Shown piece after piece: positions 32,977 to 45,430 of a stretch of DNA of 64,000 nucleotides (positions are counted from its first letter, which is position 1; each line of letters starts with the position of its first letter). Source of the DNA: Chrysemys picta bellii (taxonomy: Eukaryota > Chordata > Testudines > Emydidae); the NCBI RefSeq assembly GCF_011386835.1, contig NC_088795.1, positions 107,692,434 through 107,756,433 of the forward strand, given 5' to 3'. The notes beneath the pieces were generated by a model. It did no database searches, was not told the DNA's origin, and worked only from the letters and a program-made list of their open reading frames with translations. A program made the position numbers and the translations under genes.

Positions 32977-35900
32977 TAAGAACATAAGAAAGGCCGTACT
33001 GGGTCAGACCAAAGGTCCATCTAGCCCAGTATCCTGTCTACCAACAGTGGCCAATGCCAGGTGTCCCAGAGGGAGTGAACCTAACAGGCAAGGATCAAGT
33101 GATCTCTCTCCTGCCATCCATCTCCACCGTCTGAGAGACAGAGGCTAGGGACACCATTCCTTACCCGTCCTGGCTAATAGCCATTAGTGGACTTAACCAT
33201 CATGAATTTATCCAGTTCTCTTTTAAACTCTGTTATAGCCTAGCCTCCTCAGGTAAGGAGTTCCACAAGTTGACTGTGAGCTGCGTGAAGAAGAACTTCC
33301 TTTTATTTGTTTTAAACCTGCTGCCTATTAATTTCATTTGATGACCCCTAGTTCTTGTATTATGGGAATAAGTAAATAACTTTTCCTTATCCACTTTCTC
33401 CACATCACTCATGATTTTATATACCTCTATCATACCCCCCCTTAGTCTCCTCTTTTCCAAGCTGAAGAGTCCTAGCCTCTTTAATCTCTCCTCATATGGG
33501 ACCCGTTCCAAACCCTTAATCATTTTAGTTGCCCTTTTCTGAACCTTTTCTAGTGCCAGTATATCTTTTTTGAGATGAAGAGACCACACCTGTACGCAGT
33601 ATTCGAGATGAGGGCGTACCATCGATTTATATAAGAGCAATAATATATTCTCAGTCTTATTCTCTATCCCCTTTTTAATCCCCCCTAACATCCTGTTTGC
33701 TTTTTTGACCACCTCTGCACACTGTGTGGAATTTTCAGAGAACTATCCACGATGACTCCAAGATCTTTTTCCTGACTTGTAGCTAAATTAGCCCCCATCA
33801 TATTGTATGTATAGTTGGGGTTATTTTTTCCAATGTGCATTACTTTACATTTATCCACATTACATTTCATTTGCCATTTTGTTGCCCAATCACTTAGTTT
33901 TGTGAGATCTTTTTGAAGTTCTTCACAGTCTGCTTTGGCCTTAACTATCTTTAGCAGTTTAGTATCATCTGCAAACTTTGCCACCTCACTGTTTAGCCCT
34001 TTCTCCAGATCATTTATGAATAAATTGAATAGGATCGGTCCGAGGACTGACCCTTGGGGAACACCACTAGTTACCCCCCTCCATTCTGAGAATTAATTCC
34101 CACCCTTTGTTCCCTGTCTTTTAACCAGTTCTCAATCAATGAAAGGACCTTCCCTTTTATCCCATGGCAGCTTAATTTACATAAGAGCCTTTGGTGAGGG
34201 ACCTTGTCAAAGGCTTTCTGGAAATCTAAGTACACTATGTCCACTGGATCCCCCTTGTCCACATGTTTGTTGACCCCTTCAAAGAATTCTAATAGATTAG
34301 TAAGACACGATTTCCCTTTACAGAAACCATGTTGACTATTGCTCAACAGTTTATGTTTTTCTATGTGTCGGACAATTTTATTCTTAACTATTGTTTCGAC
34401 TAATTTGCCCGGTGCAGACGTTAGACTTACCGGTCTGTAATTGCCGGGATCACCTCTAGAGCCCTTTTTAAATATTGGCGTTACATTAGCTAACTTCCAG
34501 TCAATGGGTACAGAAGCCGATATAAAGGACAGGTTACAAACTTTAGTTAACAGTTCCGCAACTTCACATTTGAGTTCTTTCAGAACTCTTGGGTGAACGC
34601 CATCTGGTCCTGGTGACTTGTTAATGTTAAGTTTATCAATTAATTCCAAAACCTCCTCTCGTGACACTTCAATCCGTGACAGTTCCTCAGATTTGTCACC
34701 TAAAAAAAAGCCAGTTCAGGTTTGGGAATCTCCCTAACATCCTCAGCCGTGAAGACTGAAGCAAAGAATCCATTGCAATGACTTAATCGTCTTTAAGCGC
34801 TCCTTTTGTATCTCAATCATCAAGGGGCCCCACTGGTTGTTTAGTAGGCTTTCTGCTTCTGATGTACTTAAAAGACATTTTGTTATTACCTTTGGAGTTT
34901 TTGGCTAGCCGTTCTTCAAACTCCTCTTTGGCTTTTCTTATTACATTCTTGCACTTAATTTGGCAGCGTTTATGCTCCTTTCTATTTGCCTCACTAGGAT
35001 TTGACTTCCACTTTTTAAAGGAAGTCTTTTTATCTCTCACTGCTTCTTTTACATGGCTGTTAAGCCACGGTGGCTCTTTTTTAGTTCTTTTACTGTGTTT
35101 CTTAATTTGGGGTATACATTGAAGTTGGGCCTCTATTATGGTGTCTTTAAAAAAGCGCCCATACAGCTTGCAGGGATTTCACTTTAGTTAGTCACTGTAC
35201 TTTTTAACTTCTGTTTAACTAACCCTCTCATTTTTGCATAGTTCCCCCTTTTGAAATTAAATGCCACAGTGTTGGGCTGTTGAGATGTTCTTCCCACCAC
35301 AGGGATGTTGAATGCTATTGTATTATGGTCACTATTTCCAAGCGGTCCTGCTATATTTACCTCTTGGACCAGCTCCTGCGCTCCACTCAGGACTAAATCT
35401 AGAGTTGCCTCTCCCCTTGTGGGTTCCCCTACCAGCTGCTCCATGAAGCAGTCATTTAAAGTATCGAGAAATGTTATCTCTGCATTTCGTCCTGAAGTGA
35501 AATGTTCCCAGTCAATATGGGGATAATTGAAATCCCCCACTATTATTGAGTTCTTAATTTTGATAGCCTCTCTAATTTCCCTTAGCATTTCCTCATCACT
35601 GTCACCGTCCTGGTCAGGTGGTCGATAATAGATCTCTAATGTTATATTCTTATTAGAGCATGAAATTTCTATCCATAGAAATTCTATGGAACATGCGGAT
35701 TTGCTTAAGATTTTTACTTCATTTGATTGTACATTTTCTTTCACATATAGTGCCACTTCCCCCCCCCCCCCCCCCCCGCACGACCTGTTCTGTCCTTCCG
35801 ATATATTTTGTACCCCGGAATGATTGTGTCCCATTGATTGCTCTCAGTCCACCAGGTTTCTGTGATGCCTATTATATCCTCCTTTATCACAAGGCACTCT

Positions 35901-36072
35901 AGTTCGCCCATCTTATTATTTAGACTTCTAGCATTTGTGTACAAGCACTTTAAAAACTTGTCACTGTTTATTTGTCTGCCCTTTTCTGATGGGTCAGATT
36001 CTTTTTTATGTGAATGTTTATCATCTGATCTGGATAGGGGGCGGGTAACTTCAAGAGAAACAAACACAACTG
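32977..36072 (-). mobile_element. Nearly complete CR1 LINE ORF2 copy, nested in Harbinger
   Basis: The 3' end lies at the left (ATAAGAACATAAGAAAGGCC, the reversed TTATGTTCTTATG-type CR1 terminus). The copy runs 3.1 kb to about 36072, where Harbinger sequence resumes at the transposase stop codon. ORF1 is absent and ORF2 is almost full length. It lies in the 3' untranslated part of the Harbinger transposase, between its stop and its AATAAA. The 3' terminus matches the plus-strand CR1 at 45170-45430. Confidence 0.92.
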
Positions 36073-36076
36073 TCAC
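33233..36076 (-). pseudogene. CR1 ORF2: endonuclease and reverse transcriptase (frameshifted)
   Basis: Minus-strand order: the endonuclease start (35741-36076; YTNARSLNNKMGELEC, GITETWW); the rest of the endonuclease (35184-35834; YYRPPDQDGDSDEE, IVGDFNYPHIDW, NSDHNTIAFNI); a linker (34813-35040); RT fingers and palm (34071-34667; SPGPDGVHPRVLKELK, YRPVSLTSAPGK, VYLDFQKAFDKVPH); the catalytic FADDTKLL box (33685-33984); and thumb and C-terminus (33233-33712; [27 protein letters not shown]). Frames change at least four times. The first break falls exactly in a G19 run (35759-35777). The catalytic residues are still visible, but the protein cannot be made as one chain. Confidence 0.92.
35759..35777. 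repeat. C19 homopolymer in CR1 endonuclease region
   Basis: Nineteen C residues (G on the coding strand) where CR1 proteins have a short Gly-rich stretch. The reading frame shifts across it. Confidence 0.95.
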
Positions 36077-37346
36077 ACCGTACCCTGGCCAATCATGAAA
36101 CTGGCTTTCAAAGCTTTTCTGATGCGCAGTGCGCCCTGCTGCACTCTTCTAATCGCCCTGTTGTCTGGCTGTTTGAAATTGGCTGCCAGGCGAGTTGCTC
36201 AACCTCCCACCCCACCATAAACATCTCCCCCTTACTCTCACAGATATTGTGGAGCTCACAAGCAGCAATTACAATTGGAATATTGGTTGTGCTGAGATCT
36301 AACCGAGTCAGTAAACTGCGCCAGCGCGCTTTCAAACATCCAAAAGCACATTCTACCACCATTCTGCACTTGCTCAGCCTATAATTGAACTGCTCCTTAC
36401 TACTGTCCACGGTGCCTGTGTACAGCTTCATGAGCCATGGCATTAAGGGGTAGGCTGGGTCCCCAAGGATAACTATAGGCATTTCAACATCCCCAACAGT
36501 AATTTTCTGGTCTGGGAAGTAAGTTCCTTCCTGCAGCTGTTCAAACAGACCAGAGTTCCTGAAGATGCGAGCATCATGCACCTTTCCCGGCCATCCCACG
36601 TTGATGTCGGTGAAACGTCCCTTATGATCCACCAGTGCTTGCAGCACCATGGAAAAGTACCCCTTACGGTTTATGTACTGGCCGCCCCAGTGTGCCGGGG
36701 CCAAAATAGGGATATGCATTCCGTCTATCGCCCCGTCGCAGTTAGGGAACCCCAGCGCATTAAAGCCATCCACAATGGTCTGCACATTTCCCGAAGTCAT
36801 TACCCTTGATAGCAGCTGGTCAATGATTGCGTTGGCTACTTGCAGCACAGGAGCCCCTACAGTAGATTTGCCCACTCCAAACTGATTCCCGACTGACCAG
36901 TAGCTGTCGGGCGTTGCAAGCTTCCACAGTGCTATGGCCACTCGCTTCTCAACTGTGAGAGCTGCTCTCATTTTGGTGTCTTTGTGCTTCAGGGCAGGGG
37001 ACAGCAAGTCACAAAGTTCCATGAAAGTGGCCCTATGCATACGAAAGTTTCGCAGCCACTGGGAATCATCCCAGACCTGCAACACTATGCGGTCCCACCA
37101 GTCTGTGCTTGTTTCCCAGGCCCAGAATCAGTGTTCCATGGCATGAACCTGGCCCAATGCCACTATGATCTCCCAATCGCCACATGCCGTGCTTCTAGGA
37201 ATATCTGTGTCCATGTCCTCCTCAGTATAGTAATCGCACTGTCGTCGCGTCCTCGCCCAGTTTTGCAGGTACTGCACATTCTGCTGGATAATGCGCGAGG
37301 TATTTACAACGGTCAAAACTGCAGCGGAGATCTGAGTGGGCTCCAT
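36073..37346 (-). pseudogene. Harbinger DDE transposase, HARBI1-like (broken)
   Basis: Starts at the ATG of MEPTQISAAV (37346). The catalytic domain belongs to the DDE_Tnp_4 family. The three acidic residues appear in CDGAIDGMHIPI, GWPGKVHDARIF and VVECAFGCLKARW; LGDPAYPLMPWLMK and the upstream GVGKSTVG helix-turn-helix region are also present. A TGA at 37128-37130 interrupts the frame right after the residues AMEH. The frame continues in phase from there, so this is a single nonsense change, probably CGA to TGA. Near 36117 a one-base shift truncates the C-terminus; in the shifted frame it would end at 36073-36075, exactly where CR1 sequence begins. An upstream in-frame ATG at 37421 is an alternative start. 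Confidence 0.9.
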
Positions 37347-37480
37347 GCTTGCCGTGCTATGGCGCCTGCACGGGTAATCCTGGAAAAAGGGCCCGAAACG
37401 TAGGAGAGCTATTCGGTTCAAGATGGCCGATAAAAGGTGGTAAATGGTTGTCTTCTGTAGTAGCTTTCATGGAGTCGGGA

Positions 37481-37733
37481 AGCTCGCTAGAGCTGCAAGA
37501 GCGGGAGAGCAGAGTTTGCGGCGGAAGCATGAGCAGAGTTTGCGGCGGAAGCTGTGCGGCTCAGTTCACGATGGCCAAAAAACAGTGGAGAATTGTTGCC
37601 TTCTGTAGTTTGCACATGAGCCCAGGACAAACAACATGAAAAAATTAGCTAGCGATGCAAGAGCGGGAGAGCAAAGTTTGCGGCGGAAGCTGTGCTCCTC
37701 GGGTCACAGTAGCCGAAAAAAGGCGGTAAATGG
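37481..37733. repeat. Direct repeats in Harbinger transposase upstream region
   Basis: The motif GAGCAGAGTTTGCGGCGGAA occurs at about 37507 and 37531, and again as GAGCAAAGTTTGCGGCGGAA at about 37669. It sits within larger repeats that include TGCAAGAGCGGGAGAGC, CTTCTGTAG and GGCGGTAAATGGTT. It lies 135-390 bases upstream of the transposase ATG. Confidence 0.85.
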
Positions 37734-38150
37734 TTAGATAAAAGAGTAGATAGAAAGATGAGAGGACATGCGAGGTGGATTCATAGTACCAGGAGACAGG
37801 CGGTGCACCGTACTGCACCGTCTGCTGGAAGTATGGCGTCTGCCGTAGCTTTCACGGAGGGAGGAGCGAGTGATGGGGCACACCCAGAAACACCCACGAG
37901 TATGTTTTTGCCCCATCATGCACTGGGAGCTTAACCCACAATTCCAATGGGCAGCGGGGACTGTGGGAACTGTGGGATAGCTTCCCACAGTGCACCGCTC
38001 TGACATTCGATGCTAGCCTCAGTACTGTGGACACACTCCGCCAAATTCATGCGCGTTAGTGGGGACGCACAACACCGAACGTATAAAATCACTTCCAAAA
38101 ATTCAAATAGAGTAAGTTTGAATTAATTTCGTACTGTAGACGTACCCTGA

Positions 38151-40890
38151 GACTAGAATACTAATATTAGAGACAACAGCTCTCCAAATCCTCTAACATC
38201 ACCATTCAATCTACACATTCCTTTTCAGTTATACATTTATTTTTATTCAATAAACTAAGTTTAAAAATACTGAGACAGCTGTTTCATATCTTATCAAAAC
38301 AACTGTACAGTGTTTTTAAGGTTATAGACACTTTAGATTGTGGCTACTGTATTATATACACATTTGTTTACCTTTTTACAGACTGTTCTCACCTTTAGGC
38401 CTAAAGTTAGTCAGCTTTTGCCACCTAAAGGGCTTCAGTTCTGCTCATTAATGATGAACTTGGACTCTTGTTCAGTATTTCTGAACCTGCCATCGTGTTA
38501 ATGTTGCTTCTGATGCAACTTCCTTTAAGTCATACCTTCCATCCTGTCAATGAATATGAGAGTGGAAGGGTAAATCATCAATTTTTGAATTTTTGCACCA
38601 TATACTGGATTCGAGTTAAAGTTTCTATTAATACTTCAAAACACAGGAAGGTCTACAATCTTGACCTCCTGATATCACTTGACCCAAGAGGGAAGGAGGG
38701 GCCAGAAATCAGCCTTCAGAATTGGTTTAATCCCTGCAGTTTTCTCCAAAATATAAATATGGACACTGATAAGAATCCAAGGAAGCAGGTTTGGAGGATA
38801 AACACAAATAAACTGCTCATTTTTATCAGGATTTGGCCCTTTACAAACTGTTCAGGCCTCAAGCAGAGAGTGTGGGAAACTCTGAAACTGCAACACACCT
38901 GATTCTAGAAGAAATACAGAAAGGCATAAGTCTCTTTATGCAAATGACTTCTGGGCATAAAAGGGTAAATGATACTAAACCTGGCATGAGGAGCTAAGAA
39001 AGAATTTCATAGGCAGAATGGCAAATTGGAGGGCACTAAAAAGACAGAATCTACAGCCCAAGGTGCAATCAGTTGAAAACAGAAATTGCTAAGATCCACA
39101 AAAAATTGGAAGGCATGGAGGATACTGATGATTAGTCATCATCCCTGAAGGAGAGAAAGGAGAAGATTCTTTCTTTCATGAATAACTTAGTCAAGGAAAT
39201 TTCTGTAATAGAGTTCTCCAAACTCAATTTTGAGATAAAAAGTCCTCCTCACTGTCAACTTCACAAAACCACTTGCTGATAAACTACCAAGGAAGAGGAT
39301 ATCCTTTGTTCTGGGGTATTGTGCTTGACTCAGAGGAATCAAGTTAAAGTTTTTAATAATTTGGAGGAAGTGATATCTTTTCTAGATCTCCTGGAAAACC
39401 AAGATGGTTCTAAACAACTAATATGAGTCAAGTAGGCCTCTGTTACAAAAATTAGTTGATATGAGAAAGAGAAGCACTTTCACCAAAAAATTACAAAGTT
39501 TGAAACTTTTCAAACAACTATAATGATGGTTAAAAAAAAGGGAAATTCTGTGAAAATTGTCAATATTTTCCCCATTTTTTTTTTAATTTCAGGATTTTCA
39601 ATTCTGAAAAATTTTAGCCTGATCTCTCAGTCAATAAAAGCATGTGGCAGAGCTAAAAAGATTTCAAATGAGCACGATTCAGTTAAATGTCCCAGTGGAT
39701 ATGCTGTGGGATGGACTGGTTTATTTTTTAAATAATTTAATAAATACATGTAAAAAGTGAAGCAAAAGAAAAAACTAACACTTAAAACGTAAGTAAATGT
39801 TCCTTGTAACTATTTCCCTTATAGCCTCTGATTTGCATAGAGGCTTGTAGTTGCACTTGATTGGTAGTTTTTCAAATGGTGCTAAAGGTTCTTTTGTGGG
39901 ACAAAGAGCCAATTTTAAGTGGTAGACGTTAGCTCTCCAGTTTTGTTGATAAAGTCCAAGTCTGTTTCTTCTTAAGACACACTGGAAGAGGAAAAACAGA
40001 GAAAGGAAAATGCAGCTTTATGTCTTCTCTTGTTCAGTTGCTGGAAGACCCCTGGCACAATACACAAACGAACCAATTAGCCATTTCTGGACCCCAAGAT
40101 TTACTTCTCCTGGCTGTGAGCAATATTTAATTCAATTGCTCTGATCTTCCTCCACCCTATTAGCCACTTGAGGTCCTGTCAAGCTTTTAAAAGAGTCAAA
40201 CAGTTAAGGCAGCATATTTAGCATAACATTTTATTTTATTTATTTTTAGTTTACAGCAAAGTGTTGCAATGTTAGATTTGTCCTGGCTGGCTACATGGAC
40301 TCTTGTTTGGCAAAGACAGAGAGGAAAGACAAAGGTGGTAGTGGAAATTAATGCACAAGGGATTGGATGATGGTAGGTACCTTAGAAGTTTCCCATGGAG
40401 CAACCATGGAGACAGCAATGACATCTGGGCTCCTCTCTGGTCTAATCAAAATATTTTTCAGGGTCAGGAAAAAGGATCAAACATGTAATGGTAAATCCCT
40501 AATCAATGCTGCTGCTCCAAATCTCACTGCCATACTGCCACTGTACATGCCAAAAGGAGAAATTGTCCATATATGGACACTTTATTGAACACCACATTAG
40601 AGCCTTTTAAATAGTATGACAATGTTGTAACCTCAGCAGAAGCCCTCAATTCTCCTAATCAACAGGATTTTTAGTTCAAATAAACTCAGTTGCTATCACT
40701 TCTGTGATTATTTTGTGCTTTCATTGAACAGCAATTTTACATGAACACATTTATATGTTAAAATGACCTACCAGCCGCTTTGCAGCCTCTCTCTTCGGAC
40801 AATTAAACATTGGTGGGAACACACGCTTCCTGAAAACAACAAATGCAGAAGGGAGCACAAATGATTTCACTGTGCTGATCTTCTACCCTC
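38151..40890. other. Intergenic sequence, nothing recognised
   Basis: AT-rich. A plus-strand open frame of 144 codons at 38468-38902 has no recognisable domain. No transposon termini or exons were seen. Confidence 0.45.
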
Positions 40891-41949
40891 CATCATGAAT
40901 TTCAGGGCAGGGGTGGCACTTGCGTTTTCCCTTACCTAGAGTGGAGAGGAACTGGAGCCTTAGGTCTGGCCCTCCCTTTCTATCCTGCCAGCTTTAATCA
41001 GGGGTGACGGGAGGAAAAATCCAGACAGCCACATCTTAAAATTTTTTATGCTTAGCAATAAATAAAAAATGTCTGACAAAAAATGCTCTGTAATAGGGTG
41101 CTTGGAGGGCCAGTCTGCCTAATGGTTGTAATACTTGACTTTCTGCCCCCTGCTTCTGTGGTCGAGGTGCCTAGGTCTTTAAGGCAAGGGGATAGGGGGA
41201 ACCTGTACCTCCCACTCCACCACATCCCAGCCCAGGGCCCTGAGTAAGCAACCCCTGAGTAGGGAACCTCCCAGCAGGGAGTCTATGTCCACTGCCCTGG
41301 ACTACTTCAGACTGTTGCCCATCAGTTTGGGGTATGGTTCCTATAGTCCAAATTCCTGTGGTGACTTGCCTCTAGTAGTGCCCCCTGATAAATACTGCTG
41401 CAGTCCCAGGTTCTTCCAGGCAGGGTAACCATAAGTTTGACGGGGACAGAACCCCACAAGGACTTGATGCTTTGCTCACCCACATTCATCTCAGGCCAGG
41501 TGCTTCTAGACCTCTTTCTCCATCTCCTTTGTCCAGGAAGATGGTGCTTGGTTCCTGGTGGTTGCCTCAGCTGGGACAGGCTAGCGATCCTTCCCTCAGG
41601 CAGGACAGCAGCTAGCTCCTGCCTCTTTGCCAGTCAGCCCCAAACTAAGCTGACTGCCTCCTTCTCTCTCTCTTGCAGGCCTGGCACTGGCTGCAGCTAT
41701 AACAGAGCAGAGCTAGCTGGGCCCATTGGCTCTCTTTAATCCCTTCAGTACTTGTGGGCAGTTTCTCAACTTCACCACAGCCTCCCTCTATTGCATGCAA
41801 TTAGCCCTAATTTCAGAGCAGGCTTTTTAGTTGAGTGTGGGGAAAAGTTATAATGAAAGTTACAATTAACTGAAAAATCACTTTTGAACACATTAATTTG
41901 GCATCTGCCAAGATTTTAGCAGAGCCTAAGGGAAAGAGGCTTCAGTTTC
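40891..41949. other. Intergenic sequence, possible unclassified repeat
   Basis: About 41090-41770 is less AT-rich than its surroundings, with stretches such as GTGCCTAGGTCTTTAAGGCA and CAGCAGCTAGCTCCTGCCTC. It could be part of an LTR-type element. I see no terminal repeat, coding motif or target duplication. Confidence 0.35.
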
Positions 41950-42420
41950 ACTAAATGACGGTTACTCACCTGTAACAGGCGTTCTTTGTGATGGATTCTT
42001 TGCACTCACACTCAGCGGGACGTGCCAGCAGTTCAGCTCTGAGAGTGGAACGTTTCGTAGCAGTGCTGGTTAAAGTGTTCTTGTGCCCCATCTCGCTTCC
42101 CTTCAGTGTTCCTGCACATTCTGAGGATGTCTGCTTTATATCCACGGATATCCTCATCCATGTTTGCAGATCACGGATGGAATGCAGATACAAATTTTGT
42201 ATCCGTGCAAGGCTCTAGCTATAAGGTGGAAAGTTAAGCACCTCCATTCAGCCTCCTCAGTCCTCTCTAACCGCATCCTCAGGTCTGAGATCGTAAATAG
42301 GACTCCAAGGGAAAGTGGAAGTGAGTGGCTGCTGAACATTTCCGCTCATGGGATAGTTTGTTGAGCAGAACTGTCATCTGAGGAAGATAGGACATGGAGT
42401 TCTAATTAAGCACTTTCTAC
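41950..42420 (+). repeat. Solo DIRS-type terminal repeat
   Basis: GGTTACTCACCTGTAACAGG, CATGGGATAGTTTGTTGAGC and GGAGTTCTAATTAAGCAC follow the same order and spacing as the left DIRS repeat at 25915-26425. It is more diverged and may come from another subfamily. It shows which orientation of the 43-base segment is ancestral. Confidence 0.65.
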
Positions 42421-44446
42421 CAAAGCACCACTCTGCCAAACTGATCATCATACCAGGAGGCTAAGTCTAGTGAATAATGTTTCGCAAACACGTAGCTAGA
42501 ACTTCACATAGCAGCTCTGCCAATTTCTACAATAGGAATATGCCGAAGGGTCTGCTGAATGCTAACTAATCTCTAATGGGAGAGGGACAGATACTAATTT
42601 ATAGCTCTCGTCAATACATAATCTGTCCAGTTTAGACAGTGATTGTGAAGTAATTGCCTGGCCTTTTATTACTGTGTGCTGCAGCTCACTCGCCAGGAAG
42701 GCGAGTGTCCTCCCGCAAGCAAGCCAGACACCTTGTGTGTGGGGTCTGAAGTGGGGAATACAGCAGGAGAAAGAGGCACCCTCTAAAATCCTGGCCTCTT
42801 CCCCTTCAGTTCCATCACATGATCTGTGAGGAGTGAACTAATAACAAATATACATTTATAAAGAAAACAAACAAGCTAAAATGTCTAACACTAAAGCTAG
42901 CTATCTCAGAAATTTAAGTAAGGCACTGGGTCTTTGAAGAGGTTGGATCACTCCAGCGAGGTCCTTGACTACAGGGGGGGCCTAGGATTTATCTGAACCA
43001 GCTAACTTGAGTTAAAACTACCAACTGCCTTGTTTTACCAGAATTTTTACCTCAAATTAGTTACAATGTGTTAGCTGACATGAGTTAAGAGCACATCTTT
43101 TTTCCTAGTGAAGGCAAGATCTTTGTGACATCACAATGCCAGCCTGACCTAAGAGGCCCAGGCTAATGCCAAAATAACTTGCAGAAGGGAGAATGTAAAG
43201 ATCTCATCTGAACACACAAAACAAAATTCTCCATAAGCTACAAAGTAGGCTTTCATCTATTGTTGAGATAGTTTTTCATGTTAATTTAGTGTGGTGAAGA
43301 GTTACTGAATTGACAACCCAGAGAACAGATGTTCTCTACTCATCCACAAAACAGATACCAGACTAGTAGCTGCACTGCAAGCTTCCTGTGCTGTCCCACT
43401 CCTGTGCATTAACTCTCACCTCGGGGAACCATTGCATGTGGTGCAAGGGCAATTCAACCTTCTATTTTTTTTTCAGCTGGCTGTTCTGATCAGACTGTCG
43501 ACAAGGTTGCCAATTAGTGCCAGCTGAGTGAGAAGTTACTTGCCTGCTAGAAAGTGGACCAAACAACCAAACTTATTTCACTTATATGCCACTGAAAGTC
43601 ATCAGTTTTACTGCTGCTGATCTGATCTGGTTTCAAACTGGGAAGTTTATCTGGAGGTGAAAGGTTCTAAATCCTGTAATAACTTATCCTTTGAGTGGTC
43701 CAGTCCCACCAAGAATTAGGGGTTTTTGGCATACTTCAGTCAGAATTTGGCTGAGTAAAACTCTGTGGCCTTTATCTGTTTGCCTTGGAATGTTTTCCTG
43801 AATGTTATCAGCAACATTTCTTTGTTTGAGTATGTAGATTCAAATTAGGGAAGAGAAATACACTAAGCTCTTTCTTTAAAAAAAATGCACTTCATAACAA
43901 CAACAACAACCATTTACCATTGTGTTTTCAGATTAAAGATATTTTTCGAAAAGTAGATCAAAAATTCAGTCTAAAAGAAGTTAACAAGACAACTTTTAAG
44001 ACTATAAGAAACTTGCTTCAATAATTTTGGTTTAGAAAAGGTTTTCTCCAAGCTTTATATAATTTTAGAACTTAATGTGAATCCCTCAGAAGATAAAACA
44101 AAAAAAATTAGAAAAGACTTACCATTTAGAATAGTCTGCATAGAATTGTTTTGAAGTGTGAATAAAAAAATATTAGTTCCTATCTATTAAGGGTTACTTA
44201 TACTATAACGTTTTCTGCACTGTATATATCTTATTGTGCAAAGAATAGTTTTGTTTAGGAAAGACTATAATTTACTTTGTCAAAAATAAAAAGACAGGAC
44301 TGAGATTTTTATGAACATGTTTAGAACTGTCCTGATGTACAAAAATACTGGTTAGGAACACAACAAATAGCATAATCTCTGTGTCTCAAATTTTATTTGC
44401 TTCTGATAATTGTAAATACTAGAGTAGGAAAATATAAAGAGATGCT
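42421..44446. other. Intergenic sequence, nothing recognised
   Basis: No exon or classifiable repeat. A short ACA triplet tract lies at about 43899-43909. Confidence 0.45.
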
Positions 44447-44625
44447 CATAGAATCACAGGGTTGAAAGTGACCTCAGGAGGTCATCTAGTCCAACCCCCT
44501 GCTCAAAGTAGGACCAATCCCAGACAGATTTTTACCCCAGTTCCTTAAATGGCCTCCTCAAGGACTGAACTCACAACCCTGGGTTTAGCAGGCCAATGCT
44601 CAAACCACTGAGTTATCCCCCCTGC
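44447..44625 (-). mobile_element. tRNA-headed SINE with CR1 tail (Cry type)
   Basis: On the minus strand it starts with a tRNA-like head, GGATAACTCAGTGGTTTGAG (A box), with a B-box-like GTTGTGAGTTCAGTCC. It ends in a CR1-type tail read here as CATAGAATCACAGGGTTGAA and GACCTCAGGAGGTCATCTAG. Turtle SINEs of this kind (tRNA-Lys-related, mobilised by CR1) are described in the literature. Confidence 0.85.
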
Positions 44626-45169
44626 TTATTAATAGGCAACAACCCCATTAATTGGAAGGAAAAATCATCTCTGAAGAGACATAGATAGATCACTAACCTC
44701 AAATATGCTCTTCTTCCTTAGAAAGCAGCTTATCATTTCAGAGGGGGGGGGAGGGTCTGAACAAATCTGACTGCCATTCAAGGAATACACTACAGAGAAC
44801 AGCTTGGACTTTTTAAACCTCTACTCACATTTTACAGAACTCTATTGTACATGTCATACAAGAATTATTCTAATTTAATTATGTGCCTAATGCCTCCACT
44901 CGTCTTCTTTCAGTTAAAACAACACTACATTATTTCTCACTTTTTCTACATCTCTTTATCCTTATGCTCTAGAACCTTGTACAAATACTTCCAATGTACA
45001 AAACTAAGGATAAAAGTTCAAAATATGACAACTTCTAAACCAACCCACCCCATCTCGGAGAAATCACCCAAGAAAATTGTAAATTCCCTCATCCAAACGT
45101 CTTCTTTTCCCTGAAGCCATCCCTTCAGCAAAAGCCTAGTAAAATAATGACCTTATTAACAGTATAACA

Positions 45170-45430
45170 GAAGACTATAACAGGGTTCCAAAAAGAACTA
45201 GATAAATTCACGGAGGCTAGGTCCTTCAATGGCTATTAGCCAGGATGGATAGGGATGGTGACCCTAGCCTCTATTTGCCAGAAGCTGGGAATGGGCGACG
45301 GGATGGATCACTTGATTACCTGTTCTGTTCATTCCCGCTGGGAAACCTGGCATTGGCCACTGTCGGAAGACAGGATACTGGACTATATGGACCTTTGGTC
45401 TGACCCAATATGGCCATTCTTATGTTATGT
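45170..45430 (+). mobile_element. CR1 LINE 3' end
   Basis: GACTATAACAGGGTTCCAAA, TCAATGGCTATTAGCCAGGA, GGAAGACAGGATACTGGACT and TGGTCTGACCCAATATGGCC end at a TCTTATGTTATGTTC terminus. It is a 5'-truncated copy of the same subfamily as 32977-36072. Confidence 0.9.

Larger units (their letters stand above)
30902..38150. mobile_element. PIF/Harbinger DNA transposon with two genes
   Basis: The element is 30905-38147, flanked by TGA at 30902-30904 and 38148-38150, a 3-bp duplication as Harbinger elements make. The left end GGCCTAGTCTACACTAG pairs imperfectly with the right end in reverse, GGGTACGTCTACAGTAC. It holds a two-exon Myb/SANT-like gene on plus (31354-32825) and a DDE transposase on minus (36073-37346), converging on a shared 3' region with AATAAA on both strands (about 32930 and 32963). 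A CR1 (32977-36072) and a hairpin retroposon (31239-31344) inserted later. Without the CR1 it would be about 4.1 kb. Both genes are broken. Confidence 0.88.

Noticed and set aside
36576..37403. Plus-strand open frames across the Harbinger transposase
   Set aside because: Antisense to a clear DDE transposase; no family features of their own.
38468..38902. 144-codon plus-strand open frame
   Set aside because: It has no recognisable domain or splice context, and lies in AT-rich DNA of the intergenic block; taken as chance.
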